A stretch of DNA of 33,924 bases, taken from NCBI GenBank assembly GCA_007130245.1, contig SLSW01000353.1:1-33924 (forward strand), given 5' to 3'. This DNA is from Micromonosporaceae bacterium (GTDB taxonomy: Bacteria; Actinomycetota; Actinomycetes; Mycobacteriales; Micromonosporaceae). The notes below the pieces were generated by a model. It saw only the letters and a program-made list of their open reading frames with translations, was not told the DNA's origin and did not search any database. Below, in pieces: positions 16,725 to 24,962 of the stretch (the stretch's first letter is position 1; every line of letters begins with the position of its first letter). Both the position numbers and the translations under genes were made by a program.

Positions 16725-18236
16725 TCAGGACCCGGCCAGCTTCTCCTTCAGCGCCGCCAGGGCTTCATCGGTGGCGAGAGTGCCGGAGGGTTCGGCGCGC
16801 TTGGCGGCCGGAGCCTCCTGCCCGCCTTCGGGCCGCTCGGGCTCCGCAACACCGGCACCGGCACCGGCACCCGCGCCGGCCGCGCCGGCGCCCTGCTCCG
16901 CGGCCTCGCGGGCGCTCTGCACCTGACGCTGGTGGGCCTCCCAGCGCTCGCGAGCCTCGGCGTACTGCCGCTCCCACTCCTCGCGCTCGGAATCGTAGTC
17001 CGGCAGCCACTCGCCGGTCTCCGGGTCGAAGCCCTCGGGGTACTTGTAGTTCCCCTGCTCGTCGTACTCGGCGCTCATGCCGTACATCGTCGGGTCGAAG
17101 TGCTCCTCCTCCTCGACGAAACTCTCGTTGGCCTGCTTGAGTGACAGCGAGATCCGGCGCCGCTCCAGGTCGATGTCGATGACCTTGACCATGACCTCGG
17201 AGCCGACCTGAACGACCTGCTCGGGGATCTCCACGTGCTTTTCGGCCAGCTCGGAGATGTGCACCAGGCCCTCGATGCCGTCCTCCACCCGTACGAACGC
17301 GCCGAACGGCACCAGCTTGGTGACCTTGCCCGGCACGATCTGCTGGATCGCGTGGGTGCGGGCGAAGTGCCGCCACGGGTCCTCCTGCGTCGCCTTCAGC
17401 GACAGCGAGACCCGCTCCCGGTCCAGGTCGACGTCGAGCACCTCGACCTCGACCTCCTGGCCCACCTCGACCACCTCGGAGGGGTGGTCGATGTGCTTCC
17501 ACGACAGCTCCGAGACGTGCACCAGGCCGTCCACGCCGCCCAGATCGACGAACGCGCCGAAGTTGACGATCGAGGACACCACGCCTTTGCGGACCTGGCC
17601 CTTGGCGAGCTTGTTGAGGAACTCGGTGCGCACCTCGGACTGGGTCTGCTCCAGCCAGGCGCGGCGTGAGAGCACCACGTTGTTGCGGTTCTTGTCCAGC
17701 TCGATGATCTTGGCTTCGAGCTCCCGGCCCACGTAGGGCTGCAGGTCGCGCACCCGCCGCATCTCCACCAACGACGCCGGTAGGAAGCCGCGCAGACCGA
17801 TGTCGAGGATCAGGCCGCCCTTGACGACCTCGATAACGGAGCCGCGCACCACCCCGTCGTTCTCCTTGATCTCCTCGATCGTGCCCCAGGCGCGCTCGTA
17901 CTGGGCGCGTTTCTTGGACAGGATCAGGCGACCTTCCTTGTCCTCCTTCTGCAGGACCAGAGCCTCGATATGGTCGCCCGACGACACCACCTCGGCGGGA
18001 TCGACGTCATGCTTGATCGACAGCTCCCGGGAAGGGATCACTCCCTCGGTCTTGTAGCCGATGTCGAGCAGGACCTCGTCCCGGTCGACCTTGACGACGG
18101 TGCCCTCGACGATGTCGCCGTCATTGAAGTACTTGATGGTCTCGTCGATCGCGGCGAGGAAGGCCTCCTCGTCGCCAAGGTCGTCGACGGTGATCTGCTC
18201 GGTGGCGCTCGAGGTGGCCTCGATGCTGCTCGTCAT
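16725..18236 (-). CDS. rpsA: 30S ribosomal protein S1
   Basis: The 503-aa protein binds mRNA on the small ribosomal subunit. Four S1 RNA-binding domains are visible: 'GDIVEGTVVKVDRDEVLLD', 'GVVRGSVIEVVKGGLILD', 'GQVRKGVVSSIVNFGAFVD' and 'PGKVTKLVPFGAFVRVEDG', each followed by its typical end. An acidic linker and a low-complexity Ala/Gly tail ('GAGAAGAGAGAGAG') precede a conserved final helix ('DEALAALKEKLAGS'). The ATG at 18236 is chosen because the protein then begins 'MTSSIEATSSATEQITVDD', typical of actinobacteria; GGAG lies 11 nt upstream. The 283 nt upstream of it, up to the divergent methyltransferase, hold no gene I can support. Confidence 0.97.
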   Translation of the reverse strand: MTSSIEATSSATEQITVDDLGDEEAFLAAIDETIKYFNDGDIVEGTVVKVDRDEVLLDIGYKTEGVIPSRELSIKHDVDPAEVVSSGDHIEALVLQKEDKEGRLILSKKRAQYERAWGTIEEIKENDGVVRGSVIEVVKGGLILDIGLRGFLPASLVEMRRVRDLQPYVGRELEAKIIELDKNRNNVVLSRRAWLEQTQSEVRTEFLNKLAKGQVRKGVVSSIVNFGAFVDLGGVDGLVHVSELSWKHIDHPSEVVEVGQEVEVEVLDVDLDRERVSLSLKATQEDPWRHFARTHAIQQIVPGKVTKLVPFGAFVRVEDGIEGLVHISELAEKHVEIPEQVVQVGSEVMVKVIDIDLERRRISLSLKQANESFVEEEEHFDPTMYGMSAEYDEQGNYKYPEGFDPETGEWLPDYDSEREEWERQYAEARERWEAHQRQVQSAREAAEQGAGAAGAGAGAGAGVAEPERPEGGQEAPAAKRAEPSGTLATDEALAALKEKLAGS

Positions 18237-18519
18237 GTGGGTGGTTGCTCCGAACGGGTTATCGTGTTGGTCAAGTACGGCCTGTCGGCCGACCCGCGAA
18301 CCTGCCGCCGGACACGCCCGGGCGAACAGGTAATGATCGCTCGAGACGCCCCGCGGCCGCGAACCTGCTCCCTTCCGAGGCCGCCGGTCCACGAGCGCAT
18401 CGAACAGCTTACCCTGTGCGATACCAGACTGTGCAAGCCCTCCCGACCGCGGGGGTCGCGTCCGGTCCTGGGCTCACTGTCCGGTTCGCCGAGTACGGGT
18501 CGGTGCGTACGGTGGGGCA

Positions 18520-19335
18520 GTGGACGACGCACTGCCGCCGGCGACCAGGCGCCCGGTGACCGACGCCGAAGCGCGCGCCGCCGGACACCGCTGGTGGGAC
18601 TCCGACGCCGACGCCTACCTCGCCGCGCACGGCGACTTCCTCGGCGAGGTGGATCTTCGGTGGTGCCCCGAGGGCCTGCGCGAGGAGCAGGCGCGGCTGC
18701 TCGGCGACGTGGCCGGCGCCCGGGTGCTGGAGCTCGGCTGCGGTGCCGCCGCCGGCGCGCGCTGGCTGCGCACCCAGGGCGCGGCCGTGGTCGGGCTGGA
18801 TCTGTCGGCCGGGATGCTACGACACGCGCGCGCCGCCGCCGCACGCACCGGGGTGCAGGTGCCGCTGGTGCAGGCCGACGCGCTGGCGCTGCCGTTTCCG
18901 GACGACTGCTTCCACGTGGTGTTCACCGCGTTCGGCGCGGTGCCATTCGTGGCCGACTCGGCGGCGCTGATGCGCGAGGTGGCGCGGGTGCTGCGCGGCG
19001 GTGGCCGGTGGGTCTTCTCGATCACCCACCCGATGCGGTGGGTCTTCCTCGACGACCCGGGCGAGCGGGGGCTGGTCGCGGTGCACTCCTACTTCGACCG
19101 GCGGCCGTATGTGGAGCAGGACTCGCGCGGGGCAGCGACCTACGTCGAGCAGCACCGCACGCTCGGCGACCGGATCCGGGAGCTGGTGGCTGCCGGGTTC
19201 GTGGTCACCGACCTGGTCGAGCCGGAGTGGCCCGAGGGCCACGAACGCACCTGGGGGCAGTGGAGCCCGCTGCGCGGCCGGCTGTTCCCCGGCACGGCGA
19301 TCTTCGTCGCCGTCAAACCGGACGGGCACGGGTAA
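18520..19335 (+). CDS. Class I SAM-dependent methyltransferase
   Basis: The 271-aa protein begins at a GTG preceded by GGTGGGG. SAM-binding motif I is 'VLELGCGAAAGARWL', motif II 'VVGLDLSAGML', and the post-I acidic region 'QADALALPFPDDCFHVVF' matches the Methyltransf_11 type; 'RVLRGGGRWVFSITHP' follows. The N-terminus ('HRWWDSDADAYLAAHGDFL') is characteristic of a conserved actinobacterial family of unknown substrate found beside rpsA. It is divergent from rpsA and is followed after 9 nt by the Uma2 gene, probably as an operon. Confidence 0.9.
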   Translation: MDDALPPATRRPVTDAEARAAGHRWWDSDADAYLAAHGDFLGEVDLRWCPEGLREEQARLLGDVAGARVLELGCGAAAGARWLRTQGAAVVGLDLSAGMLRHARAAAARTGVQVPLVQADALALPFPDDCFHVVFTAFGAVPFVADSAALMREVARVLRGGGRWVFSITHPMRWVFLDDPGERGLVAVHSYFDRRPYVEQDSRGAATYVEQHRTLGDRIRELVAAGFVVTDLVEPEWPEGHERTWGQWSPLRGRLFPGTAIFVAVKPDGHG

Positions 19336-19344
19336 GGTGACGGC

Positions 19345-19926
19345 ATGAGCGCGGAACCGGTCCCCCCCGACCCGCCACCGTGGCAGCCGGACCCGGTGCG
19401 GCAGCGGCAGGCTGCCTACACGATCGAGGACGTGCTCGACCTGCCCCCGGACGCGCCCCGGGTCGAGTTGCTCGATGGAGTCATCACCGTGGTCCCCTCC
19501 CCCAGCCTCGACCATCAGGACATCTCCTTCCTGCTGTGCGCCTGGCTGCGCCGGCACGCCCCGTCGCACTACCGCGCCGCCATCGCGGTGGGGGTAGCGG
19601 TCGGGGTGCGGACCACCTACGAGCCGGACGTGGTGCTCTACCGCACCGGCGCCAGCGGCTCCCACCACTACCTCACCCCGGAGGAGGTGGTGCTGGTGGC
19701 GGAGGTGGTCTCGCCGGGCACCAAGCGGCGGGACCGGATCACCAAGCCGGCCGGGTACGCCGACGCGGGCATCGCGCACTACTGGCGGGTGGAGCAGGAT
19801 CCCCTGCACGTGTACGCCTACCGGCTTCAGGCCGGCCGCTATGAGCTGGTGGCCGACAGCGCCGAGGCGCTCGAGGTGGCCGAGCCGTTCCCGGTGAAGC
19901 TGTCAGTTTCTGAGCTGCGCCCGTAG
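19345..19926 (+). CDS. Uma2-family (DUF820) restriction-endonuclease-fold protein
   Basis: The 193-aa protein starts at an ATG behind AAGGTGA and is 9 nt downstream of the methyltransferase gene. Family signatures are 'RVELLDGVITVVPSPSLDH' near residue 40, 'YEPDVVLYR' near residue 92, and 'LVAEVVSPGTKRRDR', with the acidic and Lys residues expected of a PD-(D/E)XK nuclease fold. Uma2 proteins are abundant in actinobacteria and cyanobacteria and their function is poorly known; many lack proven nuclease activity. Confidence 0.88.
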   Translation: MSAEPVPPDPPPWQPDPVRQRQAAYTIEDVLDLPPDAPRVELLDGVITVVPSPSLDHQDISFLLCAWLRRHAPSHYRAAIAVGVAVGVRTTYEPDVVLYRTGASGSHHYLTPEEVVLVAEVVSPGTKRRDRITKPAGYADAGIAHYWRVEQDPLHVYAYRLQAGRYELVADSAEALEVAEPFPVKLSVSELRP

Positions 19927-19963
19927 CACGCGGCAGCGCCCCGGGACCCGGCGTGATCGGCGG

Positions 19964-20249
19964 TCAGCGGACCACCCGGCTGCGGCGCTCCAGCAGCAGC
20001 ACGGTCCGACACCGGCGACAGCGCCGCCCAGCCGAGCACGTCACCGGTGTCCGGGGCGGCCGCAACCAGCCGGTGATCGGGCAACGTGCCGGCACAGAAC
20101 CCGGCCCAGTCCGGCGCCGCGGTCTCGAATGTGGCCTGGCCGGTATCGATGCCGGCCTGGTAGATGGCGAGCACCGGGGCGGCGTCGTGGTCGATCATCG
20201 CCCGGACGCTGACCTGGGCTGTGGTGCCGGATCGGCGGGGAGCGGTCAT
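19964..20249 (-). pseudogene. Internally deleted GNAT acetyltransferase remnant (ArsN/phosphinothricin acetyltransferase-like)
   Basis: The N-terminal part is intact and typical of this GNAT group: 'VSVRAMIDHDAAPVLAIYQ', 'GQATFETAAPDWAGF', 'LPDHRLVAA' and 'VLGWAALSPVSD'. Directly after this the family's acetyl-CoA-binding middle is missing. In a shifted frame the DNA reads 'RTVLLLERRSRVVR' and a TGA (19964-19966), which matches the usual C-terminal end ('VLLLERRS'). About 80 codons seem to be deleted with a frame change at the join. The original frame runs on to 19839 through unrelated sequence. The start ATG overlaps the arsR stop (ATGA), so the intact gene was translationally coupled to arsR. 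ArsN-type enzymes acetylate arsinothricin or phosphinothricin; which one this was is unknown. Confidence 0.8.
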
Positions 20250-20626
20250 CCGGTCGCTCCCGCGGTGGACCGTAGCTGGTCGGCGTCGAGCACGCTGGCC
20301 AGCCTGTCCAGCACGCCGGGACGCATCCAGTAGTAGACCCAGGTACCGCGCCGCTCGCATTCGATCAGGCCCGCCTCACGCAGCACCTTGAGGTGGTGGG
20401 AGATGGTCGGCGCGGTCAGGGCGAACCACGGGGTGAGATCACAGACACAGACCTCGCCACCGCTGTGGGAGGCGATCAGGGACAGCAGCCGCAGCCGCAC
20501 CGGGTCACCGAGCGCCTTGAACATCGGCGCCAGGGAGCCGGCCTGCGCGGCTGTGAGTGGCTCGTTGGCCAGGGGTGTGCAGCACCCCGCGTCGAAGATC
20601 GACAGGGCCCGGGGCTGTTTCGTCAC
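20246..20626 (-). CDS. arsR: ArsR-family arsenite-responsive repressor
   Basis: The 126-aa protein is a SmtB/ArsR winged-helix repressor. It has a vicinal Cys pair near the N-terminus ('DAGCCTPLANEPL'), the dimer/DNA-binding core ('MFKALGDPVRLRLLSLIAS'), the arsenic-type 'VCVCDLTPW' and recognition helix region 'APTISHHLKVLREAGLIE'. The Cys residues are expected to bind As(III) and release the repressor from DNA. I use the GTG at 20626; an ATG at 20630 is in another frame. It is divergent from arsM, with a palindromic operator between, and its stop overlaps the start of the acetyltransferase remnant. Confidence 0.92.
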   Translation of the reverse strand: MTKQPRALSIFDAGCCTPLANEPLTAAQAGSLAPMFKALGDPVRLRLLSLIASHSGGEVCVCDLTPWFALTAPTISHHLKVLREAGLIECERRGTWVYYWMRPGVLDRLASVLDADQLRSTAGATG

Positions 20627-20634
20627 CCATCTAA

Positions 20635-20663
20635 CTTGACAGACATCCAAATAAGATGTCAAG
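20635..20663. promoter_or_regulatory. Palindromic operator between arsR and arsM
   Basis: CTTGACA (20635-20641) and its complement TGTCAAG (20657-20663) flank an A/T-rich centre, with a second nested pair GACATC/GATGTC (20642-20647, 20655-20660). It lies between the divergent starts and is A/T-rich in a G-C-rich region. TTGACA also reads as a -35 box on each strand, so ArsR bound here would block both promoters. Confidence 0.7.
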
Positions 20664-20706
20664 CTCGGCAGCGTACTTAGATGATTCTCGAAACAAGGAG
20701 GACGGT

Positions 20707-21489
20707 ATGACGAGCCCCGATGCCGTACGCGACGAGGTGCGGACCCGGTACGCCGAGGCCGCGCGCACGGTCGCCGAGGGAGGTTCCGGCTGCTGTGGCC
20801 CGACCGTCGCCGACGGGGACGGCGGGTGCTGCGGCCCCACCGCCGCGCGGGCCGGCACCGACACGTTCGGCGCCGGCCTCTACTCCGAGGCCGAGCTCGC
20901 CGAACTGCCCGACACCGTGCGCGAGGCGAGCCTCGGGTGCGGCAACCCGGTGGCCGTGGCCGAGCTGCACGAGGGCGAGACGGTGCTCGACCTCGGCTCC
21001 GGTGCGGGCGGCGACGTGCTGCTGTCGGCGCGCCGCGTCGGCCCGACCGGCACCGTGTACGGCCTCGACATGACCGACGAGATGCTGGAACTGGCACGTC
21101 GCCACGCCGCCGAGGCCGGACTCGGTAACGTGGAGTTCCGCCAGGGCACCATCGAGGACATCCCGCTGCCGGCGGCCAGCGTGGACGTGGTGATCTCCAA
21201 CTGCGTCATCAACCTGTCCACCGACAAGCCGGCAGTGTTCGCAGAGATGTTCCGGGTGCTGCGTCCGGGTGGCCGGATCGGTGTCACCGACGTGGTCGCC
21301 GACGACCGCCTCACCCCGGACGAGCGCGCCGTGCGCGGCGACTGGGTCGGGTGCATCGCCGGGGCGCTGTCGCGCGCGGAGTACGTCGCCGGCCTGAGCG
21401 CCGCCGGCTTCACTGACGTCGAGGTGACGTTCACTCATGAAGTGGCCGACCGGATGCACTCCGCCATCGTCAGGGCCATCAAGAGCTGA
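20707..21489 (+). CDS. arsM: Arsenite S-adenosylmethionine methyltransferase
   Basis: The 260-aa enzyme transfers methyl groups from SAM to trivalent arsenic. The ATG at 20707 follows AAGGAGG (20695-20701). SAM-binding motifs are '[19 protein letters not shown]' and '[18 protein letters not shown]'. Arsenic-binding Cys candidates are in '[11 protein letters not shown]', '[13 protein letters not shown]' and '[10 protein letters not shown]', which match the conserved family positions. The N-terminus carries two Cys-Cys-Gly-Pro repeats ('GSGCCGPT', 'GGCCGPT') that may be extra metal ligands. It is divergent from arsR and followed by a strong terminator. No arsenite efflux or arsenate reductase gene is nearby. 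Confidence 0.93.
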   Translation: MTSPDAVRDEVRTRYAEAARTVAEGGSGCCGPTVADGDGGCCGPTAARAGTDTFGAGLYSEAELAELPDTVREASLGCGNPVAVAELHEGETVLDLGSGAGGDVLLSARRVGPTGTVYGLDMTDEMLELARRHAAEAGLGNVEFRQGTIEDIPLPAASVDVVISNCVINLSTDKPAVFAEMFRVLRPGGRIGVTDVVADDRLTPDERAVRGDWVGCIAGALSRAEYVAGLSAAGFTDVEVTFTHEVADRMHSAIVRAIKS

Positions 21490-21492
21490 CCC

Positions 21493-21548
21493 GACCGGCG
21501 CCGCCGGGCCATCGCTGAACACCCGGCGGCGCCTGGTCACCGACTCCG
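21493..21548 (+). terminator. Terminator hairpin after arsM
   Basis: GGCGCCGCCGGG (21497-21508) pairs perfectly with CCCGGCGGCGCC (21532-21543). GACC (21493-21496) extends the stem to GGTC (21545-21548) past one bulged base. It starts just after the arsM stop and separates arsM from the AfsR-type regulator. Confidence 0.72.
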
Positions 21549-21635
21549 GACGATAGTAGCCTCGTAGGCTCCGCTTTCGTTACGGTGTGGTGCTGCTTCC
21601 GCAGCGATTCTGCTGGCAGGGGACCTACTAAGGAC

Positions 21636-24600
21636 ATGGCTGAACTGGTACGGTTCTCGATCCTTGGCGCTCCGGTCATCACCGTCGGCGACAGGGCCAT
21701 CGCATTGGGAGCGCCTCGAGACCTGACAGTCCTGGCGATGCTGCTGCTGCGCCCTGGCGAGACGGTTCCAAACACGGACCTCATCGACGCTGTGTGGGTG
21801 AGACCGCCCAAGCGGGCGCGCACCCAGATCCAGGGCTGCATATTCCGTCTCCGGCGGCTTCTCGCCGAGGCGGGCGGAGCCCCCGATGCCATTGAGACGT
21901 ACCCGAACGCTTACCGCGCCGCCCTCAGCGTGGGCCAACTGGACCTGCTGGAATTTCGCCAGTTACTCGCGCGGGCTCGCACTGCCAACCACGAGGGGAA
22001 GCACGCCGGCGCCCGCGCCAACTTTCGCGCTGCCCTCGCGCTCTGGCGAGCCCCGGCCTGCATCGGCATCGAGAGTGAGCTGGTGCAGCGCTACGCCCAT
22101 GCCGTGGACGAGGAGCGGCTCCAGGCTCAACAGGAATGCCTCGATGTCGAACGTGAGCTGGGTCTCGGACCCGAACTCGTCCCCGAGCTGACCAGACTCG
22201 TTCACGAACACCCATATCAGGAGGGGTTCCACGTCGCGCTGATGCACGCGCTTCATCGAGCTGGTCGGCCGAGTGACGCGTTGGAGGTGTACCGCCGGGT
22301 ACAAAGGCTGCTCCGGGAGGAACTGGCCACCGAGCCCGGTGACGCGCTTCAGCAGCTTCATCAGCGCATCCTCGCCGGCGACTCCACCCTTGCCGCGTCG
22401 CGATCCGACGCCGAACACCCGGAGGCGGGCCATTCCGTCCCGCAGGAGCTGCCCGCCGACGTCGCCGACTTCACCGGCCGCGCCGACGAGCTGCGGACTC
22501 TCGACCAGCAGCTAAGCCGGGCGCGGCGGGGCTCAGCGATCGTGCTCTGCGTCATCGCAGGCACCGCAGGGGTTGGCAAGACCGCCCTGGCGGTGAACTG
22601 GGCGCACCGGGTGGCCGACCGTACTCCTGACGGGCAGCTGTACCTGAACCTCCGCGGAGCAGCGCCGCAGCAGCCCTTGCGCATCATCGAAGCCCTGACC
22701 GCGATGCTGCGCTCCCTCGGCGTCCCGCCGGCACAGATCCCTACCGACGCCGACCAAGCGGCCGCGCTCTACCGCGGCCGCTTGGCCGGCCGGCGGGTGC
22801 TCGTGGTACTCGATGACGCCGCATCCGTAGAACAGGTACGGCCGCTGCTGCCCGGCACGCCCGGATGCCTGGTTATCGTCACCAGCCGGGACCGCCTCAG
22901 CGGCCTCGTCAGCCGCAACGGGGCCACCCGGGTCACGCTCGACGTCCTCCCGGCGAGTGATGCCGTCGGTCTTCTTACGCTGCTGCTCGGAGCTGATCGA
23001 ATCGCGGACGAGCGCGAAGCGACGGAGGAACTCGCCAGGCGGTGCGCTTACCTACCCCTGGCACTGCGGGTCGCTGCCTCGAACCTCATCAACCATCCGC
23101 ATCAGTCAATAGCCGGGTATCTTCGCCGGCTGGCCCACGAGGCCGCCATGGAAGAGCTTCGCAACGACGACGACGCCGAGGCCGCAATCCAAACCGCCTT
23201 CGATCTCTCCTACAGCCGCCTCCCCGGCGACGCGCAGCGCATGTTCGGGTTACTGGGGCTCGTACCCGGTCCTGACTTCACGCCCGAGGCGGCGGCCGCA
23301 CTGGCCCAGACCGACCTGCGCGACGCGCGGAGCCTCCTCGATCGACTCGCCCGCTCGCATCTGGTGACCGAACGCGCCCGCGACCGGTACACGTTCCACG
23401 ACCTGCTGCAGGCCTACGCTCGGACGAAGGGCGAAGCCGCCCTCGCGCCGGGGGAACGAGCCGCGGCAGTCGACCGACTGATCACCTGGTATCTGGCAAA
23501 CGCGCACGCCGCCGCGACCATGCTGAGTCCCGAGACACTTCAGCTTCCGCTCGACAGCCCTGTCTCACAGCCGGCATCTCCGACCGGCGACGCGGCACAA
23601 GCACGAACCTGGCTCGATGCGGAGGCACCGAATCTCATCGCCGCCATCCACCTGGCCGCAACCGACGGCACGCCGGAGGCCGCGTGGCGACTCGCCTTCT
23701 GTCTGCGCAGGTATTTCTGGAGCGGGGGGTACTCGGTCGAGTGGCAGGCCGCCGCCGAAACAGCGCTAGCCGCAGCGGTCGGCAGCCGCGACACGCTCGG
23801 TCAAGCGGCCGCCCGACTCAATCTCGGCGACGTCTACTTCAGGCTGTCACGTGCCGACGATTCGCTTGAGCAGTATCTGCTAGCCGCCTCGCTCGCCCGC
23901 GAGTGCGGTTGGACCGGTGGCGAGGGTGCCTGCCTCGGTTCGATCGGCATCCGATACATCCTCACCGGCGAGCTGGAACGAGCGGAGGCAGTTCTCACCC
24001 GCCGGCTCGACCTGACCGTCACGGACAAGCGACCCGGCGTCCTGGCGGCAACGCTCGGAAACCTGGCGAACGTTTACCGCGAACAGGGGCGGTTGCTGGA
24101 CGCTCTCGTCAACCACGAGCAAGCCCGGGCGCTGTACGCCGATCTGGGCGCACAGCGCGAGTTAGCAGGTGCACTGAGCAATATCGCTGACCTGGAACAT
24201 CTGCTCGGCAGAAGCGACGACGCGCTGGCACACCTGCAGCAGGGCATAACATTGGCCCGTGAGACGGGACATGGCAACGCCGAGTTCCACGCTTTCATGA
24301 TCCTCACTGGCGTGCACGCGGACAACGGCCGGACCGCGGCGGCCCTGGAGGCCGGGGACACGATGATGGCGCTGGCGAGAAGCATCCATCACCCGATGTA
24401 TACAATCATGGCCGCGAACATGATGGGCACCGCGTACGCCATAGTCGGCCGAGCCGGTGACGCGATTGACTCCCACACGGCTGCACTCGAACTCAGTCGT
24501 CATGCCGCTCATGTGGGTTACCAGGCACGAGCCCTCGCCGGCCTGGCCCAGGCCTACCTGATGCGAGGCGACACCGACGGTGCGGGCGCAGCCGGGCAGG

Positions 24601-24962
24601 AAGCGGTGACGGGTGCGCGCAGGTCAGGCTTTCGGCTGGTGGAGGGGCATGCGCTGACGACACTTGCGGCGGTTGCGCTCGACCAGGGACACCAGGTGGC
24701 CGCACAACGCTATGCAGAACGCGCGCTCACGGGTTACCGCGCCATGCAGTATCGACTCGGGGAGGCCCGCGTACGAGCGGTACTCGCCCCGGTCATGGCT
24801 GCGATCGGTGACACGGCCGCGGCGCGGCGACACTGGCGCACCGCCCTCGACATCTACTCGGACACGGGCGCCGAGCCACCGGATGAAGTGGCTCAGTGGT
24901 TGGCCGAGTCCCAGTCGCGGCCGACGCCGACGGACACGTCCAGCGGCACCGACAGCTCGTAG
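21636..24962 (+). CDS. AfsR-type SARP regulator (winged helix-BTAD-NB-ARC-TPR)
   Basis: The 1108-aa protein has an OmpR-like DNA-binding domain (about 1-95, 'FSILGAPVITVGDR', 'IQGCIFRLRRLL'), a bacterial transcriptional activation domain (about 100-245, 'YQEGFHVALMHALHRAGR', 'ALEVYRRVQRLL'), an NB-ARC ATPase (P-loop 'GTAGVGKTALA' near 309-319, 'VLVVLDDA', 'CLVIVTSRDRL', 'LPLALRVAASNL') and C-terminal TPR repeats. Large SARPs of this type activate antibiotic and other secondary-metabolite promoters by binding heptamer direct repeats. Start ATG 21636 gives a normal N-terminus; AAGGA is very close, and AGGGGA lies further up. Its end overlaps convergent polA by 70 nt, so its last residues are encoded antisense to the polA 3' end. 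It is a candidate for the repeats in the lanthipeptide cluster, unproven. Confidence 0.9.
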   Translation: MAELVRFSILGAPVITVGDRAIALGAPRDLTVLAMLLLRPGETVPNTDLIDAVWVRPPKRARTQIQGCIFRLRRLLAEAGGAPDAIETYPNAYRAALSVGQLDLLEFRQLLARARTANHEGKHAGARANFRAALALWRAPACIGIESELVQRYAHAVDEERLQAQQECLDVERELGLGPELVPELTRLVHEHPYQEGFHVALMHALHRAGRPSDALEVYRRVQRLLREELATEPGDALQQLHQRILAGDSTLAASRSDAEHPEAGHSVPQELPADVADFTGRADELRTLDQQLSRARRGSAIVLCVIAGTAGVGKTALAVNWAHRVADRTPDGQLYLNLRGAAPQQPLRIIEALTAMLRSLGVPPAQIPTDADQAAALYRGRLAGRRVLVVLDDAASVEQVRPLLPGTPGCLVIVTSRDRLSGLVSRNGATRVTLDVLPASDAVGLLTLLLGADRIADEREATEELARRCAYLPLALRVAASNLINHPHQSIAGYLRRLAHEAAMEELRNDDDAEAAIQTAFDLSYSRLPGDAQRMFGLLGLVPGPDFTPEAAAALAQTDLRDARSLLDRLARSHLVTERARDRYTFHDLLQAYARTKGEAALAPGERAAAVDRLITWYLANAHAAATMLSPETLQLPLDSPVSQPASPTGDAAQARTWLDAEAPNLIAAIHLAATDGTPEAAWRLAFCLRRYFWSGGYSVEWQAAAETALAAAVGSRDTLGQAAARLNLGDVYFRLSRADDSLEQYLLAASLARECGWTGGEGACLGSIGIRYILTGELERAEAVLTRRLDLTVTDKRPGVLAATLGNLANVYREQGRLLDALVNHEQARALYADLGAQRELAGALSNIADLEHLLGRSDDALAHLQQGITLARETGHGNAEFHAFMILTGVHADNGRTAAALEAGDTMMALARSIHHPMYTIMAANMMGTAYAIVGRAGDAIDSHTAALELSRHAAHVGYQARALAGLAQAYLMRGDTDGAGAAGQEAVTGARRSGFRLVEGHALTTLAAVALDQGHQVAAQRYAERALTGYRAMQYRLGEARVRAVLAPVMAAIGDTAAARRHWRTALDIYSDTGAEPPDEVAQWLAESQSRPTPTDTSSGTDSS

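Noticed and set aside
16850-16880. Short GGCACC tandem repeat in rpsA
   Set aside because: It only encodes the low-complexity Ala/Gly tail of S1, common in actinobacteria.
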